This document shows positions 1 through 7,404 of a stretch of 12,689 bases of DNA, in pieces; positions within the stretch are counted from its first letter, which is position 1; the number at the start of each line of letters is the position of its first letter. The stretch comes from JBBQZU01 sp041749535. Lineage in GTDB: Bacteria; Bacteroidota; Bacteroidia; Flavobacteriales_D; Cryomorphaceae. The position numbers and the translations under genes are program-made. Location: contig JBGTBE010000111.1 in assembly GCA_041749535.1 (NCBI GenBank), forward strand, positions 1-12,689, read 5' to 3'. The notes beneath the pieces are model-generated. The model was not told the DNA's origin. It ran no database searches and saw only the letters and a list, made by a program, of their open reading frames with translations.

Positions 1-468
1 GTCCTACCGACATAAGCCAAACGGCTGATGCAGGCGAGTGCGCAGCCATTGTAAACTTCGCAGCCACTGCTGCCGATAATTGTGGTGCAACGATAACCTA
101 CAGCCAGGCATCAGGAACAAGCTTCCCAGTGGGAACAACTATTGTAACCGTTACCGCCACCGACGCAGCTGGCAACAGCACTTCGTGCAGCTTTGATGTA
201 ACTGTAACCGACGACGAAGCCCCGGTGGTAACATGTCCTGCCGACATAAGCCAAACGGCTGATGCAGGCGAGTGTGCAGCCATTGTAAACTTTGCAGCAA
301 CAGCTACCGACAATTGTGGCGCAACGATAACCTACAGCCAGCAATCAGGAACAAGCTTCCCAGTCGGAACAACCACTGTAACCGCCACAGCCACCGACGC
401 AGCCGGCAACAGCAGCTCATGCAGCTTTGATGTAACCGTAACCGACGATGAAGCCCCAATGGTAAGTT
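1..468 (+). repeat. Tandem 234-bp coding repeat (two HYR copies)
   Basis: Bases 1-234 and 235-468 are two near-identical copies of one HYR module, roughly 85-90% identical by eye, in register at 78 codons. Most differences are third-base or conservative. The following modules (from about 468, 714 and 960) are clearly diverged and have slightly different lengths (82, 82 and 77 codons). Copy 1 begins at the window edge, so more copies probably lie upstream. The pattern suggests recent duplication within the array. Confidence 0.9.
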
Positions 469-2090
469 GTTCACCTAGTATCATTGTGAGCAACTCACCT
501 GGCCAGTGTGGTGCAAATGTGAATTACAACCTCCCGGTAGTAAATGACAATTGTGGAATCGCATCATTGGTAAGAACAGTTGGTCAGGCCAGTGGAACAT
601 TTTTCCCGATAGGATCGAGCACCGTGACATATCAAGCCACAGACGTGAATGGAAATACGGCATCCTGTTCGTTTATAGTTACTGTACTGGACAGCCAGTT
701 GCCAACCATCAATTGTGCCTTGCCGATTGTGGTTAACAGCAACCCGAACATCTGCGGTGCATCTGTAAACTATATTGCGCCTGTCGGTGGTGACAATTGC
801 CCTGGTGCAGTAATAACCCAGATTGCAGGTTTGGGAAGCAGTGCCATATTCCCGGTAGGAGTTACAACTGAAACGTATCAAATTGTGGATGCCTCAGGTA
901 ACAGCAGCACTTGTTCATTCACAGTAACAGTTCTGGATGTTCAAGCGCCAACGGCAGTATGCCAAAATATTACGGTAACGCTCGATGCTAACAATATGGC
1001 AAGTGTTACACCTGCGCAGCTTGGAGGCAACTCTACAGACAATTGTGCTGTGACTTCAATTGTGATCAGTCAGAGCACATTCACCAATGCGAACCTGGGA
1101 GTGAACTCGGTGACTGTAACTGTAATGGATGCAGCAGGGCATAGCAGCTCTTGCGAAGCATTGGTGACAGTACAGGCATATGTACCACCGTGCAGTGTGG
1201 ATGGAGGTACAGTGTCTACCGACGACGATCGCACTGGTCTTTGTGTTGGTGACGGGTTTTCTGACTTTATTCAACTTACTGTTTCAGGTAATGTTGGAAT
1301 AGGAAGATTTGGGCTTGTTAAGCAAAGTGACTTGAGTGTCGTAGCTCAGAACTCGTCCGGACTCTTCAATATGGAGAATTTCCCTGCTGGAAGCTACTAC
1401 GTTGGGCACGTTTCTGTTCAGAATGCCTCACAGCTTGTAGGCATTACGGATGTGGACCAGCTCAGTGGTTGCTTCGACTTGTCTAACCAATTGGCTGTAA
1501 TAAGCAATGAAGTAAATGGAGGAACCATAAGCACAGCCCAGCCAACCACGGTCTGCGGAGATGATGCTATTCAATCTGTTATCAGCTTCAGTGTAACTGG
1601 CCAACAGGGCAATACCTTCAGATGGGTTGTGTTGAATCAATCAGGTACTACTGTAATTGCATCCAATACTTCGGGTAATTTTGATTTCGATGTATTTGGA
1701 CCTGGCATATACAGGGTGGTGCATGCAGCAGCGCGTGGTGTTAATCTGGGAACTGTCGATCCGCAGAATGTTCCACCATGTGTTGATAGCTCCAATCAGA
1801 TTGTGGTAACGGTAACGAGCTGCGCTGCCGCAGCAATTCTTAACAGTCAACCAAATCCGACAAGGGATATATCATACGTGCAGTTTATGGTGCCCAATGA
1901 CCAAATGACCCTGCTCGAGGTATATGACCTATCAGGTAGACTTATCCAAACCATGTACAATTCATCGGCCCAGGCAGGTGTGGTATACCGCCATGAGTTC
2001 AATGGTGGCGACCTTCCGAATGGAGTGTATGTGTACAGGCTAACCACTCCAACTGAATTGCTCATGGAGAAGTTTGTAATAGCCCGGTAA
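1..2090 (+). CDS. HYR-repeat secreted surface protein with T9SS sorting domain (5' partial)
   Basis: The reading frame is open from the window edge (first full codon at base 3) to TAA at 2088-2090, giving 695 visible residues; the true start and signal peptide lie outside. Residues 1-396 are about five HYR (hyalin-repeat, Ig-like) modules of 77-82 residues, each with a Cys near its start, a DNCG-type motif, an FPVG(T/S)(T/S)TVT strand and a D-A-x-G-N-x-(S/A)-S-C-S-F ending. Residues 397-503 and 504-611 are two related modules beginning GGT(V/I)ST and ending near (C)(F/V)D(L/S)SNQ. Residues 612-695 resemble a type A T9SS C-terminal domain: NPTRD, YDLSGRLIQT, LPNGVYVYRL, then a basic end. By family knowledge the protein should be exported across the outer membrane by T9SS and attached to the surface or released; an adhesive role is an inference. 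No enzymatic domain is visible in this part. Confidence 0.93.
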   Translation, partial: PTDISQTADAGECAAIVNFAATAADNCGATITYSQASGTSFPVGTTIVTVTATDAAGNSTSCSFDVTVTDDEAPVVTCPADISQTADAGECAAIVNFAATATDNCGATITYSQQSGTSFPVGTTTVTATATDAAGNSSSCSFDVTVTDDEAPMVSCSPSIIVSNSPGQCGANVNYNLPVVNDNCGIASLVRTVGQASGTFFPIGSSTVTYQATDVNGNTASCSFIVTVLDSQLPTINCALPIVVNSNPNICGASVNYIAPVGGDNCPGAVITQIAGLGSSAIFPVGVTTETYQIVDASGNSSTCSFTVTVLDVQAPTAVCQNITVTLDANNMASVTPAQLGGNSTDNCAVTSIVISQSTFTNANLGVNSVTVTVMDAAGHSSSCEALVTVQAYVPPCSVDGGTVSTDDDRTGLCVGDGFSDFIQLTVSGNVGIGRFGLVKQSDLSVVAQNSSGLFNMENFPAGSYYVGHVSVQNASQLVGITDVDQLSGCFDLSNQLAVISNEVNGGTISTAQPTTVCGDDAIQSVISFSVTGQQGNTFRWVVLNQSGTTVIASNTSGNFDFDVFGPGIYRVVHAAARGVNLGTVDPQNVPPCVDSSNQIVVTVTSCAAAAILNSQPNPTRDISYVQFMVPNDQMTLLEVYDLSGRLIQTMYNSSAQAGVVYRHEFNGGDLPNGVYVYRLTTPTELLMEKFVIAR

Positions 2091-2111
2091 GAATCCATAG
2101 ATTAAGTTTAG

Positions 2112-2151
2112 AATCCCTCGGCAGCATAGCACGCCGGGGGATTTTTTTTTT
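2112..2151 (+). terminator. Intrinsic terminator of the HYR protein gene
   Basis: An 11-bp stem (2112-2122 pairing with 2133-2143, one G-U wobble) with a 10-nt loop is followed by ten consecutive T (2142-2151). It lies 22 bases after the stop codon and is a classic Rho-independent terminator for the upstream gene. Confidence 0.9.
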
Positions 2152-2299
2152 ACCCATGTCCAATTAAGAGAAAGTTTGGTTGAGCTTTCTCAAGTCATAG
2201 AGCAGTTGCACTTACGCTACCTCTTAAGGATATCAGAACAGTGATAGTTATAATTGGAACTCGGGAATTGTGAATAGAGCTTGTGTTTTGGGACAGGTC

Positions 2300-3154
2300 T
2301 CACACATCCTGTGGCAGCCTCAACAACTTTTTGCGCCACAGCAGCTCCCCATTTGCTTCAGTAAGCAGGTCGTGGCCAGAACGCAGGAGATGTACGCGTA
2401 CATCTGCATATTTTTGTTCCAGGCGACGCGCATCATCGCCTGAAATAACCTTATCGTACACGCCAAAGCAGATATCTATGGTAACGCCATAAGGCCTGAG
2501 TCTCTCCGAGAATATAGAAAAGCGGGGCTCGAGTTTTCTCAAAAAGGTCCAGGAGTGGTATACCTTCCACTGCATCTCTCTTGTGCGCAATTGGGCCATA
2601 GCAAAGGCAGCAGTGCGCCTGCTCACCAGCCCGATTGATAGAAATATTCTCTTCAATGTGTGCAGCAACCCGTTGTGACGAATGGCCATCCGGAATACAG
2701 CCCTACCTGCCATATATTTGGTAAGCAATGCGTACCAGCGATTTACTGTGAGTCCATCAGGGGCAAAGAGGTAGAGTCCACCAATTTGCTCAGGCAACAA
2801 TTCGGCAGTTTTTAAGGCCAACCTTCCGCCCATGCTGTAGCCCATGAGCCACACCTTCTGCGCGCCGATATGTGCAATAAAAGCGCGCATTAATTCTTCC
2901 CACTCCTTGGTTTGTAGAGGATAATTGTCGGCACTTCGGTCGCCAATATGGCTCTTGCCGTGAAAGAATATATCAACAGCCACGATGCGAAATACTTTGC
3001 CAAAAGGACGGGTAAAGGAAATAAAATCCAGATAGGTACGCCCAAAACCGTGAAAAGCGATAAGAGTGTGCGGACCTTCACCCCAGCAGGTATAGTGAAG
3101 GTGAAGGGAGTCTTTGTTGAAAATTCCGGAGGATTGCTCCGAGGCATTAGACAT
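2300..3154 (-). CDS. Alpha/beta-fold hydrolase
   Basis: The product is 284 residues, the usual length for a single-domain alpha/beta hydrolase. Visible signatures are the oxyanion-hole motif HGFG (35-38), the nucleophile elbow G-Y-S-M-G-G with Ser107, a candidate acid Asp234 in GVYDKVI, and the catalytic His261 in SGHDLL. Residues about 130-215 form a basic, helix-rich cap region. There is no signal peptide, so it should be cytosolic. The fold is well supported, but the substrate cannot be told: esterase, lipase-like or C-C hydrolase activities are all possible. The ATG at 3152-3154 is preceded on the coding strand by AAGAAG, a weak ribosome site. The gene is divergent from carB with a 125-bp shared spacer, and no functional link to carB is evident. 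Confidence 0.88.
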   Translation of the reverse strand: MSNASEQSSGIFNKDSLHLHYTCWGEGPHTLIAFHGFGRTYLDFISFTRPFGKVFRIVAVDIFFHGKSHIGDRSADNYPLQTKEWEELMRAFIAHIGAQKVWLMGYSMGGRLALKTAELLPEQIGGLYLFAPDGLTVNRWYALLTKYMAGRAVFRMAIRHNGLLHTLKRIFLSIGLVSRRTAAFAMAQLRTREMQWKVYHSWTFLRKLEPRFSIFSERLRPYGVTIDICFGVYDKVISGDDARRLEQKYADVRVHLLRSGHDLLTEANGELLWRKKLLRLPQDV

Positions 3155-3279
3155 GTGCTTCTTAAAAAAACAGTTATTTTCGCACCCTAAATGAAGCGAA
3201 ATTTCCCCACACTCACCTGCGCTAGTTTAGATCATCTCAAGGGGTCGCTGTTTCTATTAACTTTATTTAATTTATATAT
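3155..3279. promoter_or_regulatory. Divergent promoter spacer between hydrolase and carB
   Basis: This 125-bp spacer must hold the promoters of both divergent genes. The 35 bases just before carB are almost pure A/T, as is common in front of Bacteroidota start codons. A short inverted repeat TTTCGC / GCGAAA sits at 3178-3183 and 3196-3201. I see no convincing TAnnTTTG box, so the promoters are placed by position only. Confidence 0.4.
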
Positions 3280-6096
3280 ATGCCACGCGATACCAGTATA
3301 CGCTCCGTACTCATCATAGGCAGCGGCCCAATTGTGATAGGACAGGCCTGTGAATTTGACTATTCAGGCTCGCAGGCTTCTCGCTCCCTCCGCGAAGAGG
3401 GCATTGAGGTAATACTCATCAACTCCAATCCTGCTACCATCATGACCGACCCTGTAACGGCCGATCATGTATACCTGAAACCCCTCGAGCCGGAGTCTAT
3501 TGTTGAGATTTTGCAGAAGCACCATATTGATGCGGTGCTGCCCACCATGGGCGGACAAACTGCCCTCAACCTGGCCATGCGCTGCGATGAGATGGGCATC
3601 TGGAAGGAGCACAATGTGCGACTGATCGGGGTGGACATACACGCTATAGAAGTAACTGAGAACAGGGAACAATTTAGGGTTCTGATGGGCGAAATTGGAA
3701 TACCCATGGCGCCACAGGCTACTGCCAATTCATTTCTGGAAGGAAAGGAAATTGCACAGAAATTCGGATTTCCACTCTGCATTCGCGCCAGCTTTACCTT
3801 AGGAGGAGCCGGTGCAGCCATTGTACACGACCCTGCCGAGTTTGACAAAATGCTCACCCGAGGCCTCCACATTTCGCCCATACACGAAGTGATGATCGAT
3901 AAGGCGCTGCTCGGCTGGAAGGAGTTTGAGCTGGAACTGCTGCGCGACAAGAACGACAATGTGGTAATCATTTGCTCCGTAGAGAATATGGATCCTATGG
4001 GCGTCCATACCGGCGATAGCATTACCGTAGCTCCTGCCATGACCCTCAGTGATCGCACCTATCAGCGCATGCGTGATATGGCATTTAAGATGATGCGCTC
4101 CATAGGCAACTTTGCCGGTGGATGTAATGTTCAGTTTGCCGTAAGCCCCGACGAGAAAGAAGATATTATTGCTGTGGAGATCAATCCCCGCGTATCGCGC
4201 TCTTCGGCTCTTGCATCCAAAGCCACGGGTTACCCCATTGCCAAAATAGCTGCCAAACTCGCCATAGGATACCACCTCGATGAACTCAAAAACCAAGTGA
4301 CCAAAACCACTTCGGCACTTTTTGAGCCCACACTCGACTACGTGATCGTAAAAATCCCCAGATGGAATTTCGATAAGTTTCATGGCTCCAACCGTGAGCT
4401 GGGCTTACAGATGAAGTCCGTGGGCGAGGTGATGGGCATTGGCAGGTCATTTCAGGAAGCACTCCAAAAAGCTTGTCAGAGTTTAGAGATCAAGCGCAAC
4501 GGCCTGGGGGCTGATGGCAAGGAGCTCAAGGACCAGGAGAAAATTCTTCACAGCCTGGAACACCCCAGCTGGAACAGGCTTTTTCATATCTACGATGCCA
4601 TAAAACTTGGCATCCCTTTCAAGACGATTCACGAGAAAACAAGGATTGACTACTGGTTCCTGAAGCAGATAGAAGACCTGATACTTCTTGAGGACCGCAT
4701 TGAAAAGCACCACCTGGATACACTGCCCCGGGAATTGCTTTTTGAAGCTAAGCAAAAGGGCTATGCCGACCGACAGGTGGCCCACTTGCTGCGCTGCCTT
4801 GAGAGCGAAGTCTTTGCCAAAAGGCAGGATATGGGCATCAACAGGGTGTACAAGTTGGTAGATACCTGCGCTGCTGAATTCGAAGCGCAGACACCCTATT
4901 ATTACAGCACCTTCGAAGTTGAGAATGAGAGCATAGTGAGCGACCGAAAGAAGGTGGTGGTGCTCGGCTCCGGGCCCAACCGCATAGGTCAGGGCATTGA
5001 GTTCGACTACTGCTGTGTACACGGTGTGCTCGCCGCAAAAGAGTGTGGGTACGAGACCATCATGATCAACTGCAACCCCGAAACGGTCTCTACCGATTTT
5101 GATACTTCAGACAAACTCTACTTTGAGCCTGTGTTCTGGGAGCATATTTACGACATCATCCTTCATGAAAAACCCGAAGGGGTCATCGTGCAGCTCGGTG
5201 GGCAAACGGCCCTGAAGTTGGCCGAAAAGCTGAGCAGGTACGGCATTAAAATTATGGGCACCAGCTATGAAGCACTCGATCTTGCCGAAGACCGTGGCAG
5301 CTTCTCAAACCTGCTCAAAGACAACAATATTCCCTACCCCAACTTTGGGGTGGTTGACAATGCCGAGCAGAGTCTGGAGCTTGCCGATGAACTCGGCTTC
5401 CCACTGCTCGTGCGGCCATCTTATGTTCTAGGTGGGCAGCAGATGAAAATTGTGATCAATAAGGAGGACCTCGAAAAACACGTGGTGAACATCCTGAAGG
5501 ACATGCCAGGAAACAAAATATTGCTCGACCATTTCCTAAGCGATGCCATAGAAGCTGAAGCCGATGCGATATGCGATGGTGAGGATGTGTACATCATAGG
5601 CATCATGCAACATATTGAGCCAGCGGGTATTCATAGCGGAGATTCGTACGCTGTGCTTCCACCCTACAACCTTGGCGATCTCATCATTGAGCAGATTGAA
5701 GCTTATACCAAGAAGATAGCGTTGGCCCTTCGTACCGTTGGACTGATCAACATACAGTTTGCCATCAAGAACGATGTGGTGTACATCATAGAAGCCAACC
5801 CGAGGGCCTCGCGCACTGTGCCATTTATTGCCAAGGCATACAACGAACCTTATGTAAACTACGCCACCAAGGTGATGCTGGGAGAGAAGAAAGTAAAAGA
5901 CTTCAACTTTCAGCCACAGCGCAAGGGGTATGCCATCAAAATACCTGTTTTCTCTTTCGAGAAATTTCCGGATGTGAACAAGGAGCTCGGCCCAGAGATG
6001 AAAAGCACTGGCGAAGCCATATATTTTATTGACTCGCTGATGGATCCGTTTTTCAGGAAGGTGTATAGCGAGCGGAATTTGTATTTGAGCAGGTAG
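3280..6096 (+). CDS. carB: Carbamoyl-phosphate synthase large subunit, short form without MGS domain
   Basis: CarB makes carbamoyl phosphate from bicarbonate, ammonia (from glutamine via CarA) and two ATP, feeding pyrimidine and arginine synthesis in the cytosol. The 938 residues hold both duplicated halves. The first starts with SVLIIGSGPIVIGQACEFDYSG (from residue 9) and has the ATP-grasp region SFTLGGAG (171-178) and EINPRVSRSSALASKATG (300-317). The oligomerization region is about 400-550. The second half starts with KVVVLGSGPNRIGQGIEFDY (558-577) and has RPSYVLGGQ (712-720) and EANPRASRTVPF (838-849). The protein stops at RNLYLSR, where Escherichia coli CarB (1073 aa) continues into the C-terminal MGS-like domain that binds UMP, IMP and ornithine. 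I recall shorter CarB proteins of about 950 aa from flavobacteria, so this is probably a lineage form rather than a truncation. carA is not in the window. Confidence 0.97.
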   Translation: MPRDTSIRSVLIIGSGPIVIGQACEFDYSGSQASRSLREEGIEVILINSNPATIMTDPVTADHVYLKPLEPESIVEILQKHHIDAVLPTMGGQTALNLAMRCDEMGIWKEHNVRLIGVDIHAIEVTENREQFRVLMGEIGIPMAPQATANSFLEGKEIAQKFGFPLCIRASFTLGGAGAAIVHDPAEFDKMLTRGLHISPIHEVMIDKALLGWKEFELELLRDKNDNVVIICSVENMDPMGVHTGDSITVAPAMTLSDRTYQRMRDMAFKMMRSIGNFAGGCNVQFAVSPDEKEDIIAVEINPRVSRSSALASKATGYPIAKIAAKLAIGYHLDELKNQVTKTTSALFEPTLDYVIVKIPRWNFDKFHGSNRELGLQMKSVGEVMGIGRSFQEALQKACQSLEIKRNGLGADGKELKDQEKILHSLEHPSWNRLFHIYDAIKLGIPFKTIHEKTRIDYWFLKQIEDLILLEDRIEKHHLDTLPRELLFEAKQKGYADRQVAHLLRCLESEVFAKRQDMGINRVYKLVDTCAAEFEAQTPYYYSTFEVENESIVSDRKKVVVLGSGPNRIGQGIEFDYCCVHGVLAAKECGYETIMINCNPETVSTDFDTSDKLYFEPVFWEHIYDIILHEKPEGVIVQLGGQTALKLAEKLSRYGIKIMGTSYEALDLAEDRGSFSNLLKDNNIPYPNFGVVDNAEQSLELADELGFPLLVRPSYVLGGQQMKIVINKEDLEKHVVNILKDMPGNKILLDHFLSDAIEAEADAICDGEDVYIIGIMQHIEPAGIHSGDSYAVLPPYNLGDLIIEQIEAYTKKIALALRTVGLINIQFAIKNDVVYIIEANPRASRTVPFIAKAYNEPYVNYATKVMLGEKKVKDFNFQPQRKGYAIKIPVFSFEKFPDVNKELGPEMKSTGEAIYFIDSLMDPFFRKVYSERNLYLSR

Positions 6097-6122
6097 ATTT
6101 ATAACGTATTCGAGGAAAATAG

Positions 6123-6270
6123 TTTTACGTAAAATCGCAAAGGGATTGTTGGATTGCCGACTTTTAATCTCACGCAAAGGCGCAAATAAATTCTGCGTGG
6201 AAGATGATTGCTTCACAAGTCTGGAACTTCAAGGAAAAGAATGCCACGCAAAAGCGCTAAGGCGCTAGCT
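6123..6270. repeat. CGCAAAG-type intergenic repeat cluster
   Basis: Downstream of carB are several copies of a CGCAAA(G) word: TCGCAAAGGG at 6135-6144, CACGCAAAGGCGCAAA at 6171-6186, and CCACGCAAAAGCGCTAAGGC at 6244-6263. Also present are a 12-bp palindrome TTTTACGTAAAA (6123-6134), TGCGTGG (6194-6200) facing CCACGCA (6244-6250), and a small hairpin AGCGC-TAAG-GCGCT (6253-6266). Similar CGCAAAG-rich spacers are, from memory, scattered in many Bacteroidota genomes. The function is unknown, and I see no coding potential that deserves a call. Confidence 0.45.
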
Positions 6271-6365
6271 TTGGATGGGCAACAATCACCTGAACTCGAT
6301 GCATATTGCGGTGAATGTTTTAACAGAATGACACAGTTCATTAAATACTCACTTTTCAAGCATTT

Positions 6366-6415
6366 AACATTGTATTAGGTATTACAATGTTCAAAGATCA
6401 CACGTCTTAATACCT
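6366..6415. promoter_or_regulatory. Overlapping inverted repeats upstream of the regulator gene
   Basis: A perfect 9-bp inverted repeat AACATTGTA (6366-6374) / TACAATGTT (6383-6391) has an 8-base spacer. A second perfect 8-bp inverted repeat AGGTATTA (6377-6384) / TAATACCT (6408-6415) has its left arm in the spacer of the first and shares two bases with it, so the two foldings exclude each other. No T tract follows, which argues against a plain terminator. It may be a protein-binding site or a structure near the end of the carB transcript. Confidence 0.4.
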
Positions 6416-6445
6416 TGTACTTTCTACTTAATACATCTCCTCCAA

Positions 6446-6472
6446 TGTAAATTAATGTAAATCCCTTGTAAA
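6446..6472 (+). promoter_or_regulatory. Triple direct repeat operator, copy A (regulator promoter)
   Basis: TGTAAA occurs at 6446-6451, 6456-6461 and 6467-6472, i.e. spacing of 10 and then 11 bases, ending 38 bases before the regulator's ATG. The same hexamer with the same spacing recurs at 8611-8637. Direct repeats on one DNA face with 10-11 bp period are the known target style of OmpR/PhoB-type winged-helix domains, and such a protein is encoded immediately downstream. Autoregulation is therefore the simplest reading. Confidence 0.65.
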
Positions 6473-6498
6473 CCTTCCAAAACCAACCCTTGATCCCG

Positions 6499-6506
6499 TA
6501 AATTTG
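6499..6506 (+). promoter_or_regulatory. Candidate Bacteroidota -7 box TAAATTTG
   Basis: TAAATTTG matches the TAnnTTTG -7 consensus exactly and lies 4 bases before the ATG at 6511. No TTTG is seen at the expected -33 position (around 6475-6478 the sequence is TTCC), which would fit an activator-dependent promoter with the triple repeat just upstream of -33. If used, transcription would start at or next to the start codon, so the mRNA would have almost no leader. A chance match in A/T-rich DNA is possible. Confidence 0.4.
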
Positions 6507-6510
6507 GAGC

Positions 6511-7395
6511 ATGAGCAAGTACACTTTGAAAGTCTGTTTATTGTTTTTTGCCTTCTTCGCTATCACGACATTTGGCGATAAGCTAAGCGCACAGCCCGAC
6601 CGGCAGCACACCATGGTTGCCATGCGCACCATTGGCCACCGGGTGCTACTCACCACCGGCGACTCTACCTCGATGGTGATGCCTGTGGTGCAGAATGGAA
6701 ACCGGTATACCATTCCCTTCGAACATGATTTTGTGTTCAATCCTCTGCAACTGGCTTATGCCATAGACAGCGTGATGCGCGAAACTGAATTGTCTCAAAA
6801 CTACATTGTGGAAATGACCCAATGTGCCAGCGGAGAAATAGTGTACAGCTATGAGATTTCTGGTTTTCTCAACAACGATTTGATTCCATGTGCTGCGCGT
6901 ATCCCATCACTTGATTGCTATATGCTCAACATCACCCTCCGCGATGCCGATACCAAGGCAGCAGTGGTAACTGCCCCGAGTGAGACGAACCACGCATCTA
7001 CCATCGCTTTGGCAATGGCTCTATTGCTGGGTTTGGGTGCATTTTGGGCATACCGCTCCAAAAAGAAGCGCACCGCGCCCATGGATCCCAACGCAGTGAG
7101 CATAGGCAAGTACATCATTGACAAGCGGAATATGGAGTTGCTCTATGGTGACCAAAAGGTAGAACTCACCGGCAAGGAAACCGAACTGCTGGTATTGCTC
7201 CACTCATCGGTAAACAATACCCTGGAGCGCGAGGTGATACTGCGTACCGTATGGGGTGACGAGGGCGATTACATAGGCCGCACCCTCGATGTGTTTATCT
7301 CAAAATTGCGCAAAAAACTCGAAGACGACCCCACTGTGAAAATTGCCAACATACGCGGCATAGGGTACAAACTGGTGGTGAATGATCGCGTGTAA
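6511..7395 (+). CDS. Membrane-anchored OmpR-type winged-helix transcriptional regulator
   Basis: The 294-residue product has an N-terminal hydrophobic segment (about 5-21, then LSAQ, signal-peptide-like), an extracytoplasmic domain of about 130 residues, one membrane helix (about 163-181, ASTIALAMALLLGLGAFWA) with a basic RSKKKR stop, and a C-terminal winged-helix Trans_reg_C domain (about 195-290). The latter shows LTGKETELLVLL, the recognition helix RTLDVFISKLRKKL (257-270) and the wing motif IRGIGYKL (281-288). There is no receiver domain and no phospho-acceptor Asp. It resembles ToxR/CadC in logic but has its DNA-binding domain after the membrane helix rather than before it. The sensor domain holds Cys105, Cys127 and Cys136, which could form a disulfide; this is an inference. 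It is tightly convergent with the propeller gene and has a triple-repeat operator upstream, suggesting autoregulation. The signal sensed is unknown. Confidence 0.88.
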   Translation: MSKYTLKVCLLFFAFFAITTFGDKLSAQPDRQHTMVAMRTIGHRVLLTTGDSTSMVMPVVQNGNRYTIPFEHDFVFNPLQLAYAIDSVMRETELSQNYIVEMTQCASGEIVYSYEISGFLNNDLIPCAARIPSLDCYMLNITLRDADTKAAVVTAPSETNHASTIALAMALLLGLGAFWAYRSKKKRTAPMDPNAVSIGKYIIDKRNMELLYGDQKVELTGKETELLVLLHSSVNNTLEREVILRTVWGDEGDYIGRTLDVFISKLRKKLEDDPTVKIANIRGIGYKLVVNDRV

Positions 7396-7404
7396 GTATG
7401 CGGA

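Noticed and set aside
2168..2191. 7-bp inverted repeat GAGAAAG / CTTTCTC with a 10-nt loop
   Set aside because: No T tract on either strand, so it is not supported as a terminator of the hydrolase gene; short enough to be chance.
3465..4383. Two long minus-strand ORFs inside carB (197 and 194 codons)
   Set aside because: Both lie opposite the most conserved CarB motifs and show low-complexity, Ser-rich or His-rich content typical of antisense frames.
5536..6216. 226-codon minus-strand ORF over the end of carB
   Set aside because: It mirrors carB codons and then the CGCAAAG repeat cluster; no protein signature.
6375..6740. 121-codon minus-strand ORF crossing the regulator promoter
   Set aside because: It overlaps the operator and the signal peptide of the real gene and has no family features.
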